Both the position numbers and the translations under genes were made by a program. DNA of 64,000 nucleotides from assembly GCA_021776195.1 (NCBI GenBank), contig JAJFGK010000109.1, forward strand, positions 40,450-104,449. The letters are read 5' to 3'. Under the pieces are notes generated by a model. The model was not told where the DNA came from, ran no database searches, and was given only the letters and a program-made list of their open reading frames with translations. The stretch is from Kiloniellaceae bacterium (lineage in GTDB: Bacteria > Pseudomonadota > Alphaproteobacteria > Kiloniellales > Kiloniellaceae). Shown in pieces: positions 8,484 to 18,099 of this stretch (the stretch's first letter is position 1; each line of letters starts with the position of its first letter).

Positions 8484-8545
8484 TCAAGGGCTCTCCGAAT
8501 CGATTGCGCCACAAATCTATAGCACGGGGCAGGCCTGAAAAAGGT

Positions 8546-8570
8546 AAAGCCCCGCGCGAGGCGGGGCTTT
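8546..8570 (-). terminator. Rho-independent terminator downstream of trxA
   Basis: On the minus strand AAAGCCCCGC, a short GC loop, then GCGGGGCTTT, followed by ACCTTTTTC. It lies 25 bases beyond the trxA stop and before the amn start, so it ends trxA transcription. Confidence 0.85.
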
Positions 8571-8594
8571 CGGGACTCGACTCGCCGTCCGTGG

Positions 8595-8912
8595 TCAGAC
8601 GACCGATTCGACCCATTCCAGAAGCTGGTTCTTGGCCATGGCGCCGACCTTGGTCGCCGCCAGTTCGCCGTCCTTGAAAACCATCAGGGTCGGAATGCCG
8701 CGCACGCCATACTTCTGCGGCGTGTGTGGGTTGTCGTCGATATTGAGTTTCGCCACCGTCACGCGCCCGTCCATCTCCGCGGAGATTTCCTCCAGCGCCG
8801 GGGCGATCATCTTGCATGGGCCGCACCATTCCGCCCAGAAGTCCACGAGGACCGGGCCTTCGGCCTGAAGAACATCTTTCTCGAATGTACCGTCACTAGT
8901 GGTGCTGGTCAT
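8595..8912 (-). CDS. trxA: Thioredoxin 1
   Basis: 105-residue cytosolic thioredoxin, the general protein disulfide reductase. The active site [14 protein letters not shown] and the cis-proline segment [12 protein letters not shown] are intact, and length is standard. The ATG is preceded by AGGGGTATATT. It follows addA by 94 bases on the same strand; addB-addA-trxA is a gene order known from other alphaproteobacteria. A terminator follows. Confidence 0.98.
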   Translation of the reverse strand: MTSTTSDGTFEKDVLQAEGPVLVDFWAEWCGPCKMIAPALEEISAEMDGRVTVAKLNIDDNPHTPQKYGVRGIPTLMVFKDGELAATKVGAMAKNQLLEWVESVV

Positions 8913-9006
8913 AATATACCCCTAAATCTATTCCGAAAGCCGCGCCAGGAAGCCGCGCGGCCTGCCTCGTTCGTTGATCTAATGTAGGAAGCGGCATCCC
9001 ATCGCG

Positions 9007-12000
9007 TCAAGGCGCCTGATCTGCGAGGCTTGCAGGGCTGATCTGCATGAGACGGGGTCCATCGGTCCAGAGCAGGGCGCAATGGATAGGCCGATCCGGG
9101 TAGATTTGCGCCAAAAGCGCCCGGTATCCGGCCAACTGGCCGAGATAGGCGCCCGGCACCCCCTCCGGGCCGGCGGGCACAGGGCGGCTGGTCTTGTAGT
9201 CGACCACGAAAACCGCCGCATCGGTAACCGCGAGGCGGTCGACCCGGCCGCTGATCACCTGCGGCGCACCCGCCGCCTCGACCAGCCCCACCAAGGGAAC
9301 CTCGGCGCGGCTCGCCGGCCCAAAGAGAACAGCGTGCTCGGGCGCCGCGATGACCGCCAGACACTCCTCGACCATGGCCACGCGTTGGGCCGCCGGCAGG
9401 TCGTCGGCGACCGCGTCCAGCAGCCGGACACCGGCCTCCCGGCGCCGCGCGGCCGGCAAATCCGGCAAGTCCTGCAGCAGGCGATGGATCAGGATCCCGC
9501 GGCGATAGATCGCCTCCTGGTCGGGGGCCAGGGGCGAGCGCGGCGCCGGCGCCTCGGGGCTTGGCCTGGAGGGCATCAGCGGCAGCGGCGGCGCCGGCTC
9601 GGGCCGTGGTGGATTTTGCGTCCAGACCGGCAAGGCGCCGGTCACGACCGTGGCCGGAAGCAGCGTCGCGTCACCGTCGGGACCGGCGGTGCCCGGGTTG
9701 GCCAGCCGCCAACCGGCCGCCGACCAACCCTCCGCCACCTCCTGGCTGAAATCGAACGCCACCGGTTCGGCCAGGCCGTCGAGCCCGGCCGCGACCAGGT
9801 TATGCCAGCAACCCGCCGGCGGCTTGGCCTGACCGAGCCAGCCGCAGACATAGAGGCGATCCTCGGCCCGGGTCATGGCGACGTAAAGCAGCCGCCTGTA
9901 CTCCTCGCCCTGGGCGCGACGCGCGGCGGCCCGGGCGTCCGCCGCCAGCGCTCCGTCGAGCGCCTGGCGCAGCGGCCAGAAGGGCAGCGCCGATTCAGCG
10001 CCCCGAAGGCCGGAGCTCTTGGATGAGGGCAACCAGAAGACCCCGCCGGCCGGGCGCGGTTCCTGCAGCGAATCGGGCAGAATCACGATGGGTGCCTGCA
10101 GGCCCTTGGCGCCGTGCACGGTCATGACCCGAACCGAATCCTTGGCCTGTTCGAGGTCGCGCTTGATCTGCTGGGCGCCGCTCTCGATCCAGTGCAGGAA
10201 GCCTTCCAGCGAGGCGACCCGATCCCGGCCGTAGAGCAAGGCCTGGGAGAGGAACTCCTCGATCGGGTCGGCGGCGTCCGGCCCGAGCCGCGCCAGCAAC
10301 CGTTCCCGGCCGCCCTCGGCCCCCAGGAGCCTGGCGAAGAACTCGTAGGGCGCCTGGTAATCGGCACGGGCGCGCAACGCGGTCAGGCGGATCCAGGCGG
10401 CCCTCATATCGGCATCGCCACCGCTTTCCTGGCCAGCCTCCCGCAGCGCGGCCCAAAGCGAACCAGGCCGGCCGTGGGCCAGGGCGAAGAGCTGCATCTC
10501 GTCGAGCCCGATCAACGGGCTCTTCAGCACCACCGCCAACGTCAGGTCATCCTCCGGCAGGAGCATGACCCGGCCCAGGGCGATCAGATCCATGACCGCC
10601 AGCTGTTCGGTCAAGATCATCCGGTCGACGCCGGCAACCGGAACGCCGGCCAGTTTCAAGGCGCGCACCAACTCCTCGAAAAAGACGTTGCGCCGACGCA
10701 CCAGGATCAGAATGTCTTCCGGCCTTATGCGCCGACCGTGCGAGGACAGCCGGCAGTCCGGATCGTCAGCTCCTCCGGTCTCGGTCCAGTGTTTGATGCG
10801 CGTGGCGAGGAGGCGGGCGAGGCGGCTGTGCGCCGGGCTGCTGCGGCTTTCCTCCAGCGGCAGGCTCCAGGCCTCGCGCGAGCTGCGTTCGGCCGGCGGC
10901 GCCGGTGGCCAGAGCTCGACCAGCCCGGCCTGGCCGCTGCGGAAGGGAATGTGGCTCAGGGCGGTTTCTTCGAACAGCACCCCGTCGCGCGCCTCGGGAC
11001 GGGCGAAGACCGCATCGACCGCCCGCAGCACGGCCGGTGCCGAACGGAAGGAGACCGCGAGCTGGACCCGCCGCCAGGCCAGCTCGGCGGCGGCCACCCG
11101 TGTGGCGAAGTGATCTTGCATGGCCTGGAAGGCGTGCGGGTCGGCGCGCTGGAAAGAGTAGATCGACTGCTTGGCGTCGCCGACCACGAAGACGCTGCGC
11201 GGCGCGCCGGCCTGACCCTCGCCGGCAAAGAACTCCTCGGTAATCGCCTGGACCACGGCCCACTGGTCCGGGTTGGTATCCTGGCCCTCGTCGATCAGCA
11301 GATGATCGAGGCCGCCGTCCAGCTTGAACAGCACCCAGGCGCAGCCGCCGCGTTCGGTCAGTAGGCTCTTGGCACGCAGGATCAGATCGTCGTAGTCGAG
11401 CAGGGCGGCGGCCGCCTTCAGCGTCTCGTAGCGCGCCAGGACCGCCGCGCCCAGGGTGAAGAGCGCCCGGTTGGCGCCGGCGACCCGGATCGCGGCCAGG
11501 GTCTCGAAGCCGGCGGCGAGCCGCTCGGCTTCCTGTTCCAGGGCTTCCAGCGCCGCAGGATCGGCCTTGACCGCACCGGCGGTCAGCAGCCGGGCGCGGC
11601 GGCGCTGGGCAATCGGCTTGCTGGCCTCCTGGGTGAAGAAAAGATCGGCGTAGGTCTCCAGCAGGGCCTCGCGCGCCGTGTCGTCGCCGGCCAGCCAGGC
11701 GCTCAGGGTCGGTTCCTTCTTGGCCCGGTCCGCCGGCGTGCCGTGGGGCAGGGCGGCCAGGACCCGGCGCAGGCCGGCGCGGTCGAACGCACCCTCGGCG
11801 GCCAGGCCGCGGCGCAGCGCGGCAGCATCCTCATCGCCCTGGAGTCCGAGCCCGCGCTCCAGGGTCTTCAACAGGCCGGCCAGGCCGCCTGCCTCGTCCA
11901 GGGCCCGGCGGAACCGGCCGCGCTCGCGTACGATATCGCCCAGAAGCTCGCCGAAGGTCAGCTCGTGAGCCTCCTGGGTCACGACCTCCAGTGCCGCGGC

Positions 12001-12540
12001 CCACGGCCCCTCCGGGTCGGCCATGGCGCCGGCCAGCACCGCGCCGCGGCTCTCCTCCAGCAGCTCCTGCGCCTTGCGGTCCTCCATCACCCGGGCGGTG
12101 GGTGCGACCCCGGCTTCCAGGGGGAAGCGCGCCAACAACGATTGGCAGAAGGCGTGGATGGTCATGATCTTCATGCCGCCCGGGGCGTCCAGCACGCGCG
12201 CGAAGAGAGCACGGGCCCGAGACAGGGTTGCGTCGTCGGCCGGCCGGCCGCGCAGGACTTCGAGCTGCTCGGCCAGGTCGGGATCGTTGCAGACCGCCCA
12301 GAGGCCCAGTCGGGTGGCGAGCCGGTTGGCCATTTCGGCCGCGGCGGCCTTGGTGAAGGTCAGGCAGAGAAGGCGCTGAGGCTCGGCGCCATCGAGCAGC
12401 AGCGACAGCACCCGGTCGGTCAGCACCTTGGTCTTGCCGCTACCGGCCGAGGCGGCGACCCAGACCGAGGCGGCGGGGTCGGCCGCCGCGCGTTGGCCGG
12501 CCGTCGCCTGGGCCACAGGTGTCATGGGCTCGGCGATCAT
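9007..12540 (-). CDS. addA: Double-strand break repair helicase-nuclease AddA
   Basis: 1177-residue UvrD-family helicase with a C-terminal RecB-type nuclease, partner of AddB in resecting double-strand breaks for RecA. Walker A is ASAGSGKTKVL at about residues 30-40; helicase motifs include LLIDEGQDTNPDQW and VMTVHGAKGLQAPIV; the nuclease motif VVDYKTSRP lies near the C-terminus. The frame stays open well upstream, but that stretch is the end of addB in another frame. I start at the ATG at 12540 (MIAEPMTPVAQ), 13 bases after the addB stop and preceded by TGAGGAC. Confidence 0.96.
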   Translation of the reverse strand: MIAEPMTPVAQATAGQRAAADPAASVWVAASAGSGKTKVLTDRVLSLLLDGAEPQRLLCLTFTKAAAAEMANRLATRLGLWAVCNDPDLAEQLEVLRGRPADDATLSRARALFARVLDAPGGMKIMTIHAFCQSLLARFPLEAGVAPTARVMEDRKAQELLEESRGAVLAGAMADPEGPWAAALEVVTQEAHELTFGELLGDIVRERGRFRRALDEAGGLAGLLKTLERGLGLQGDEDAAALRRGLAAEGAFDRAGLRRVLAALPHGTPADRAKKEPTLSAWLAGDDTAREALLETYADLFFTQEASKPIAQRRRARLLTAGAVKADPAALEALEQEAERLAAGFETLAAIRVAGANRALFTLGAAVLARYETLKAAAALLDYDDLILRAKSLLTERGGCAWVLFKLDGGLDHLLIDEGQDTNPDQWAVVQAITEEFFAGEGQAGAPRSVFVVGDAKQSIYSFQRADPHAFQAMQDHFATRVAAAELAWRRVQLAVSFRSAPAVLRAVDAVFARPEARDGVLFEETALSHIPFRSGQAGLVELWPPAPPAERSSREAWSLPLEESRSSPAHSRLARLLATRIKHWTETGGADDPDCRLSSHGRRIRPEDILILVRRRNVFFEELVRALKLAGVPVAGVDRMILTEQLAVMDLIALGRVMLLPEDDLTLAVVLKSPLIGLDEMQLFALAHGRPGSLWAALREAGQESGGDADMRAAWIRLTALRARADYQAPYEFFARLLGAEGGRERLLARLGPDAADPIEEFLSQALLYGRDRVASLEGFLHWIESGAQQIKRDLEQAKDSVRVMTVHGAKGLQAPIVILPDSLQEPRPAGGVFWLPSSKSSGLRGAESALPFWPLRQALDGALAADARAAARRAQGEEYRRLLYVAMTRAEDRLYVCGWLGQAKPPAGCWHNLVAAGLDGLAEPVAFDFSQEVAEGWSAAGWRLANPGTAGPDGDATLLPATVVTGALPVWTQNPPRPEPAPPLPLMPSRPSPEAPAPRSPLAPDQEAIYRRGILIHRLLQDLPDLPAARRREAGVRLLDAVADDLPAAQRVAMVEECLAVIAAPEHAVLFGPASRAEVPLVGLVEAAGAPQVISGRVDRLAVTDAAVFVVDYKTSRPVPAGPEGVPGAYLGQLAGYRALLAQIYPDRPIHCALLWTDGPRLMQISPASLADQAP

Positions 12541-12553
12541 GACGCCGCGGTCC

Positions 12554-15500
12554 TCATGACCCGGTCTCCCAGCCGTCCGACCAGGCCTTGACCCGGGCGA
12601 GGTGGAGATAGTCGCTGTAGGCGGGCGCTGCCTCGGGCCGCGGCAAGGCGCGGTAGGGCGTCGCGGGATCGTCGAAGGCCGCGACCAGGCGGCCCAGGCC
12701 GGCCAGCGCCTCATCGGCCAGCGCCATGGCGTCGCCCTTGACCGGCACCACCCGGCCGGCCGGGTCACCGCCACTCAAGGCCCAATACTGCAGTTCGGCA
12801 ACCGGGCCCGGGGCCAAACCGGAAAACCCGCCCTGGATGGCGATCGCCGCCTCCAGGGGCAGCTGCGGTGCCAGACCCTCGGCAATGTCGCCGGGGCGCG
12901 GCAGGCGGCCGGTCTTGTAGTCCAGTACCAGCAGGCCGCCGACTGCCGACCCCGCCGGCACCAGTCGGTCGATGCGGTCGGCCTTGGCGCTGAGCGTGAA
13001 GGGCCCGCCCGGCGCTTCGAAGCTCAATTCGCCCCGGCTCTCCACCAGCGACTGCGCGATCCCGCCACGGCGTGCCGCTTCGGCCGCCGCGAACCACCGC
13101 GCAATGCGGCAGAAGCGCGGCCACCAGAAGGCCCAGAGCGCGGGCCGGGCGCGCAGCGGCGCGAAAAGCGGTTCGGCCAGGGCAATCAGGGACCCGGCCG
13201 GGTCGGCCGGCCAGGCCCGGCTCGTTTCCTGCAGAAAACGCTCCAGTGCCTGATGGATCAGGTTGCCGCGGTCGGCAAGCGAGGGATCGGCATCGAGCGG
13301 CTCCAGGGCGCGCAGGCCGAGGATCTGGGCGGCATAGAAGCTGTAGGGATCGCGGATCCAGGTCTCCACCCGGGTCACCGAGACCGCCCGGGGCCGTGCC
13401 GCCAGGGGCGGCGTCGGCGCCGGTGGGCGCTCGGGCTCGCGGCGCCGGGCGGTGTCGAGTTGCACCGCCCAGTCGCGCCAGCGCGACTGACGGCGCGGCA
13501 GCAGCGGCGGCAGGTCCAGCGCCCGGGCGAGGGCTTCCAGCCGCAGCAGCCAGCGCGAGGGCACGCTGGGGGCCCCCTCGATCCGCTCGGAGCGGGTCAG
13601 GACCACCCGGGCGGCGCCGCAGGCGGTGGCGAAATCGTGGGCCGAAAGGCCGATGCGCCGTTCTGGCGCCGGCAGGCCGAAGTCGCGCTGCATGGGCCGG
13701 CTGAGCCAGGGCCCCGGGTCGACCTGACGCGGCCAGGTGCCTTCGTTCAGGGACCCCAGGATCATCAGGTCGAACTGCTGCAGCCGGGCTTCCAGGGGCC
13801 CGAGAATGGCGAGACGCGGATGACGGCCATAGCGCGGCCGGACCACGGCCTCGGCCATGAAGGCCTCGAGCAGGGCCGGCAGGGCGGCGGGACGCAGCGG
13901 CGGCAAGGCGGCGACCGCCTCGCTCAGCGCGGCGACCCAGTGGGCCGCCGCCTCGCCAGCCTCGCCCTGCCACAAGCGGTCGCTGCCGCTTTCCGCCGCG
14001 CCGGCCGCCAGGGCCTCGGCGCTGCGCACCAGGGCCCGAAGCAGAGCGGGAACCGCCACCGCCGGCCCCGCGAAGGCCTCGCTCAAGGGCGCGAGAAGCT
14101 CGCTCAGCGTCGCGCACCAGTCCCGCAGGTCGGGGGATGCCTCGCTGTCGATCGCGGCGCGCAGGCCGGCCAGCCCCGGCGCCGGACGCGGTCCGCGCAA
14201 CACCCTCTTGTCGAGGCGGCGCACCGCGGCGCGAAAGATGCCTGGCTCCTGTCCGCCCTCGGCCAGAGGATGTTTCAGCAGGGCCAGCAGCGGCACCGGC
14301 GCCCAGCCGCTCGCGGCGGCCTCCGCCAGCAACCGCAAGAACACGCCGGGCGGCGTCGCGGCCAGCGGTAGGCCAGCGGAATCGTCGATCGCGATGGACC
14401 ATCGTTCCAGCTCGCTGGCGACTCGCCGGGCCAGGTCGCGGTCGGGTGTGACCAGGGCCGCGGTGGCCTGCGGCGACTCGAGCTGCTGGCGCAGCAGCAG
14501 GGCGATGACCAGCGCCTCTTCGGCCGGGTTGGCGCAGTCGATTCGCTGCAGACCGGCGACCGCCGCGGTTGCCTCTTGTCCGACAAGGCCGCCCCGCGCC
14601 AGGGCGGCGATGGCCCGCGACCAGTCCGCCGTCGCATCCGGCGGCTCCAGCGCCAATGAAATCAGCCGGGCGCGGCGCGGGTCGCTGCGCCTGGCTGGCG
14701 CCGCCGGCCAGTCCCGCACCGCCTCGCGCGGCTGCTCGAGTCCGGCCAGTAGCTGGGCCAGGGCATGCTGGGGGTGCACCGGATCGTTCCGCGCGGCCTG
14801 CCAGGTATCGTCGCCGAGGCCCCGGTCGAGGCCGGGCAGGACCACCAGGCCACTGGGCAGACGCAGGGTCTCGCCGATCAGCGCCGCCGTCGCCGGCACG
14901 GTGCCGGTGGTGCCGGCGACGATGACCGGTTCGGCCGGCGGCTTCTCTCGCCAGGCCGCGATCTGAGCGTCGGCCAGGCGGCGGCGGCGCTCGGCCGGCC
15001 CGATGACCCCGGCCTCGGCCTGATAGCGCGGCCAATGCTCGGTGACGATGGCGAGGAAGCGCAGGACCTGCTGCCAATGGTGCGCGTAGTCCGCTGGGGC
15101 GAGGTCGGCCAGACGGTCGAAGGACAGGCCCTCGGTCTCCACCTGATCGACCAGCCGCGCCAGGGCCGCGGCCAAGGCGACGGCCTCGCCTTCGCTGACG
15201 AACGGGCCGCCATTGGCGTGATTGCCTTCCTGGCTGCTCCAATGCAGCACCAACCGGGCCAGCAGCGCCTGGCGCTTCAAGGGCTCGATCGCCGGCGGCA
15301 GGGCCTGGGCGTGGAGCGCCAGACCGGCATCCGATTCGGCGGTCAGCAGCAGTTCCTCTTCTTCGATATCCCCCAAGGGCAGCAGTCGCGGCAGGATCAG
15401 CGCGCGGCCATCGGCGGCCCGCAAAAAAGCCTCCTGCAGGCTCCGGCAGGCGCGCCGGGTCGGCAGGAAGACCCGTGCTGCCGCCAGCCCCAGGGGGTCC

Positions 15501-15607
15501 TGGCCAAGCCAGTCGAGCAGACCCCTGGCCAGTTGATCCACGAAGGACTGATCGGGGGCGATGGCATAGAGCCCCGGCTCGATCGCGCCTGGCTGCCCGT
15601 CTTTCAT
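12554..15607 (-). CDS. addB: Double-strand break repair protein AddB
   Basis: 1017-residue partner of AddA: an inactivated helicase-like N-terminal region (FLPTRRACRSLQEAFLRAA) and a C-terminal RecB-type nuclease domain (LVLDYKTGRL, then QLPLEAAI). The cysteine cluster that holds a 4Fe-4S centre in Bacillus AddB is not evident, in line with alphaproteobacterial AddB. The frame is open for 160 codons upstream, but that overlaps murU in another frame; the ATG at 15607 (MKDGQPGAIEPGLYAIAP) lies just past the murU stop at 15621 and matches the usual AddB start. Confidence 0.95.
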   Translation of the reverse strand: MKDGQPGAIEPGLYAIAPDQSFVDQLARGLLDWLGQDPLGLAAARVFLPTRRACRSLQEAFLRAADGRALILPRLLPLGDIEEEELLLTAESDAGLALHAQALPPAIEPLKRQALLARLVLHWSSQEGNHANGGPFVSEGEAVALAAALARLVDQVETEGLSFDRLADLAPADYAHHWQQVLRFLAIVTEHWPRYQAEAGVIGPAERRRRLADAQIAAWREKPPAEPVIVAGTTGTVPATAALIGETLRLPSGLVVLPGLDRGLGDDTWQAARNDPVHPQHALAQLLAGLEQPREAVRDWPAAPARRSDPRRARLISLALEPPDATADWSRAIAALARGGLVGQEATAAVAGLQRIDCANPAEEALVIALLLRQQLESPQATAALVTPDRDLARRVASELERWSIAIDDSAGLPLAATPPGVFLRLLAEAAASGWAPVPLLALLKHPLAEGGQEPGIFRAAVRRLDKRVLRGPRPAPGLAGLRAAIDSEASPDLRDWCATLSELLAPLSEAFAGPAVAVPALLRALVRSAEALAAGAAESGSDRLWQGEAGEAAAHWVAALSEAVAALPPLRPAALPALLEAFMAEAVVRPRYGRHPRLAILGPLEARLQQFDLMILGSLNEGTWPRQVDPGPWLSRPMQRDFGLPAPERRIGLSAHDFATACGAARVVLTRSERIEGAPSVPSRWLLRLEALARALDLPPLLPRRQSRWRDWAVQLDTARRREPERPPAPTPPLAARPRAVSVTRVETWIRDPYSFYAAQILGLRALEPLDADPSLADRGNLIHQALERFLQETSRAWPADPAGSLIALAEPLFAPLRARPALWAFWWPRFCRIARWFAAAEAARRGGIAQSLVESRGELSFEAPGGPFTLSAKADRIDRLVPAGSAVGGLLVLDYKTGRLPRPGDIAEGLAPQLPLEAAIAIQGGFSGLAPGPVAELQYWALSGGDPAGRVVPVKGDAMALADEALAGLGRLVAAFDDPATPYRALPRPEAAPAYSDYLHLARVKAWSDGWETGS

Positions 15608-15620
15608 CTCATCACAAGGC

Positions 15621-16400
15621 TCATCGGGTGCCCGCCGACGCGGCCAGGTGATGGAGCGCGTCCTCGACAGCGTCCAGCCCCTCGGGGGTTCCGGCATGGA
15701 ACCACAGGCCATCGTGCCGCTGGCCCCAGAGGCGCTCGGTTTCCGCCGCGCGGTCGTAGAGCAGGTTGAGCGAAAAAGCGCCCCCCTGGACGGCCCCGGC
15801 GCTGTCCGCGGGGGAGCCCGCGAAGAGCCGCGGATGCAGGATTTGGATCCCGGCAAAAAGGAAGGGCGAGACCTCGCGCTCGCCACGCCGGCGCACCCGG
15901 CCCAATGGGTCCAGCATGAAGTCGCCGGCCCAGCCATCGTAGCCGATCGCCGAGACCATGGGCTGCAACAGCAGCAACGCATCCATCGTCTCGTCGCGCC
16001 AGGCCGCGGCAAGCCTTTGCAGGGCCGAGCCGCAGCCGTCGGTCCAGCAGATATCGGCATTGACCACGAAGAAGGGTTCCGGGCCAAGACGGGACAGAGC
16101 CAGCTTCACGCCGCCGCCGGTCTCGAGGATCGGATCTTCGCGGGAGTACTCGATCGCCAGGTCATCGCGCTTGCCGAGCTGCTCGACGATCTGGTCGCCC
16201 AGATAATGCAGATTGACCACCACCTGCTCGACCCCGGCCTCGACCAGGCGGTCCAGGGCGTGGTCGATCATGGTGCGGCCGCGCAGGCGGACCAGCGGCT
16301 TGGGCAGGTTGTCGGTGATCGGGCGCAGGCGGCGGCCGAACCCGGCGGCCAGAACCATCGCCTTCTTGGGCAGTCCTTGGCTTTGCGGCAAGGTCGTCAC
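15621..16400 (-). CDS. murU: N-acetylmuramate alpha-1-phosphate uridylyltransferase
   Basis: About 259-residue nucleotidyltransferase that makes UDP-MurNAc from MurNAc-1-phosphate in the peptidoglycan recycling shunt that bypasses MurA. The nucleotidyltransferase signature AMVLAAGFGRRLRPITD followed by LPKPLV is at the N-terminus, and FFVVNADICWTDG supplies the metal-binding Asp. Start is a GTG at 16398-16400 that overlaps the amgK stop (GTGA), with AAAGAGGG just upstream; a longer frame would run into amgK. Pairing with amgK makes this assignment much safer than a generic sugar nucleotidyltransferase. Confidence 0.93.
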   Translation of the reverse strand: MTTLPQSQGLPKKAMVLAAGFGRRLRPITDNLPKPLVRLRGRTMIDHALDRLVEAGVEQVVVNLHYLGDQIVEQLGKRDDLAIEYSREDPILETGGGVKLALSRLGPEPFFVVNADICWTDGCGSALQRLAAAWRDETMDALLLLQPMVSAIGYDGWAGDFMLDPLGRVRRRGEREVSPFLFAGIQILHPRLFAGSPADSAGAVQGGAFSLNLLYDRAAETERLWGQRHDGLWFHAGTPEGLDAVEDALHHLAASAGTR

Positions 16401-17473
16401 CCCTCTTTCAATTCGCCCGGCATTTCGCCTGGCTTCCCGGCCGGCTTGGCGACCGCGGCGGACGGCGCCGGCCGGCATCGCAGCCCGGGCGGCAAGACGG
16501 CGTCGAACCAGTCTTTCAAATCGCCCAGCAGGGGGTGCGCCAGGTCGCCCTCGAGCAGGCCCCAGACATGAGGGATGAGGCCCAGGTAGTTCTGCTTGCC
16601 GTCGCGCCGCGACAACCGTGTGAAGATCCCGATGATCTTGGCGTTGCGTTGCGCGCCGAGGATCGCATAGGCGGCCATAAAAGCGTCGCGCTCGAACTCG
16701 GGGAAGGCCGCCAGGTAGCGCGCCAGCATGGCCTCGGCCAGCGCCGGGTCAACCGGCCGGCGGGCGTCTTCCAGAAGCGAGACCAGATCGTAGGCGGGCG
16801 ACCCGATCAGTGCGTCTTGAAAGTCCAACAGGCCGCAGGCCTTGGTGCCGTCGCGCCCGGGCAGCACCATCAGATTATCGACGTGATAGTCGCGCAGCAC
16901 CAGGGTCTCCGGCTGGGCCCGGGCGACCGGCCAGAGCGGCCGCCAAAGCTCCAGGTAGCGCGCCCGGTCGGCCGCCGCCATGGCCCGGCCGGTCACCGCC
17001 TCGTAGTACCAGTCGGTCAGCAGCAGAGCCTCGGTCTGCAGAACCGCCTCGTCGTAAGGTCCGAGGGAGGGAATCGCGGCGGCGCTTGCGGCCTGTTCCG
17101 GCCAGGCTCGCCGCAGGTCGATCAACAGGTCGATCGCCAGGCGATAGAGCGCTGTCTCGTCGGCGCCCTCGGCCAGTGCCCGGGTGAAAGTTCGGTCGCC
17201 AAGGTCTTCCAGCAGCAGCAGACCGGCGGTTTCGTCGACAGCCAGGTCGCGCGGCGGGCTGAAACCCATGGCAAGCAAGAGCCGCTGAATGTCATGGAAG
17301 GGCCGGATCCGCTCCAGGGGCGGCGACGCGTCCATCAGCACCGCAACCCGGCCGCCGTCCTGGAGCCGCTCATAGCGGCGAAAGGACGCGTCGTCGGCGA
17401 GCGGCGCGCGGCTCGCCCCACCCCAGCCGGCGGCGGTCAGGAACGCCTTTATCTGGGCGTCTCGCCCGCTCAC
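16397..17473 (-). CDS. amgK: N-acetylmuramate/N-acetylglucosamine anomeric kinase
   Basis: 358-residue aminoglycoside-phosphotransferase-fold kinase that phosphorylates the anomeric carbon of MurNAc, feeding MurU. Kinase landmarks: ASFRRYERL (nucleotide-loop region), LLLLEDLGDRTF, the catalytic loop LRDYHVDNLM and the metal motif GLLDFQDALIGSPAYDL. Start is a GTG at 17471-17473 overlapping the tsaE stop (GTGA), as for the next junction with murU, so tsaE-amgK-murU are translationally coupled. A longer frame reaching 17611 overlaps tsaE and is rejected. Confidence 0.93.
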   Translation of the reverse strand: MSGRDAQIKAFLTAAGWGGASRAPLADDASFRRYERLQDGGRVAVLMDASPPLERIRPFHDIQRLLLAMGFSPPRDLAVDETAGLLLLEDLGDRTFTRALAEGADETALYRLAIDLLIDLRRAWPEQAASAAAIPSLGPYDEAVLQTEALLLTDWYYEAVTGRAMAAADRARYLELWRPLWPVARAQPETLVLRDYHVDNLMVLPGRDGTKACGLLDFQDALIGSPAYDLVSLLEDARRPVDPALAEAMLARYLAAFPEFERDAFMAAYAILGAQRNAKIIGIFTRLSRRDGKQNYLGLIPHVWGLLEGDLAHPLLGDLKDWFDAVLPPGLRCRPAPSAAVAKPAGKPGEMPGELKEG

Positions 17474-17952
17474 GTTACGACCCCGGCGAGACGCGCTGCC
17501 CAGTCGGCCTGGCCGTCGAGCCGCAGGGACCGGGCCGTTTCGGTCGCACCATAGGTAAAGGTCAGCAGCAGCGCCTCGTCGGACCGGAAGCGGCCCAGTC
17601 GGTCCGGCCATTCCACCAGGGTCACGCCCTCGGCGCGGGCGTCCTCGAACCCGAGTTCGACCAGTTCCTCCGGGTCCTCGACGCGGTAAAGGTCGAAATG
17701 AAAGACCGGTGCGGGAGATCGCTCATACGACTGCTGCAGGGTAAAGGTCGGGCTCGGCACCTCCTCCTCGACCGGCGCGCCGTCGGGGCCGGGCAGCGCG
17801 TTGATGAAGGCCCGGGCAAAAGCGGTCTTGCCGGCGCCCAGCGGGCCTTCCAGCAGCATCAGGTCGCCGGTGCGGCAAAGCCCAGCCAGGGCTGCCGCCA
17901 GGCGTGCGGTTTCTGCCTCAGTCATCATCTTGAATTCGCCGATTACCGCCAC
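17470..17952 (-). CDS. tsaE: tRNA threonylcarbamoyladenosine biosynthesis ATPase TsaE
   Basis: 160-residue P-loop ATPase required, with TsaB, TsaD and TsaC, for the t6A37 modification of ANN-decoding tRNAs. Walker A GPLGAGKTAFARAF, the switch-like SPTFTLQQSYE, and HFDLYRVEDPEEL with LVEWPDRL are all present. The longest frame starts at a GTG (17952); the ATG pair at 17928/17925 (MMTEAETARL) is an alternative. First gene of the repair and recycling operon that runs to addA; divergent from the reductase gene at 18100. Confidence 0.96.
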   Translation of the reverse strand: MAVIGEFKMMTEAETARLAAALAGLCRTGDLMLLEGPLGAGKTAFARAFINALPGPDGAPVEEEVPSPTFTLQQSYERSPAPVFHFDLYRVEDPEELVELGFEDARAEGVTLVEWPDRLGRFRSDEALLLTFTYGATETARSLRLDGQADWAARLAGVVT

Positions 17953-18086
17953 GCCACCAAGACCCTCCAGGCCAGACGCCCCTGGCGGTTCTTGTAGCGC
18001 CGCGAGCCAGAGTCGCGCAATGAAGGGAGCTCTTCAGGCTTCTTGCAAATAGGGCCCCGTCTCGCCAAGGTGCGGCCCTTAATCCC

Positions 18087-18092
18087 AGGAGG
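18087..18092 (+). promoter_or_regulatory. Ribosome binding site deciding the reductase start
   Basis: AGGAGG 7 bases before tandem GTG codons at 18100 and 18103; the frame open further upstream lacks such a site. Confidence 0.8.
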
Positions 18093-18099
18093 CTGCTTC

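Noticed and set aside
12541..12774. N-terminal extension of AddA
   Set aside because: The extension overlaps the end of addB in another frame and is Arg/Pro-rich; the ATG at 12540 follows the addB stop and precedes the Walker A at the usual distance.
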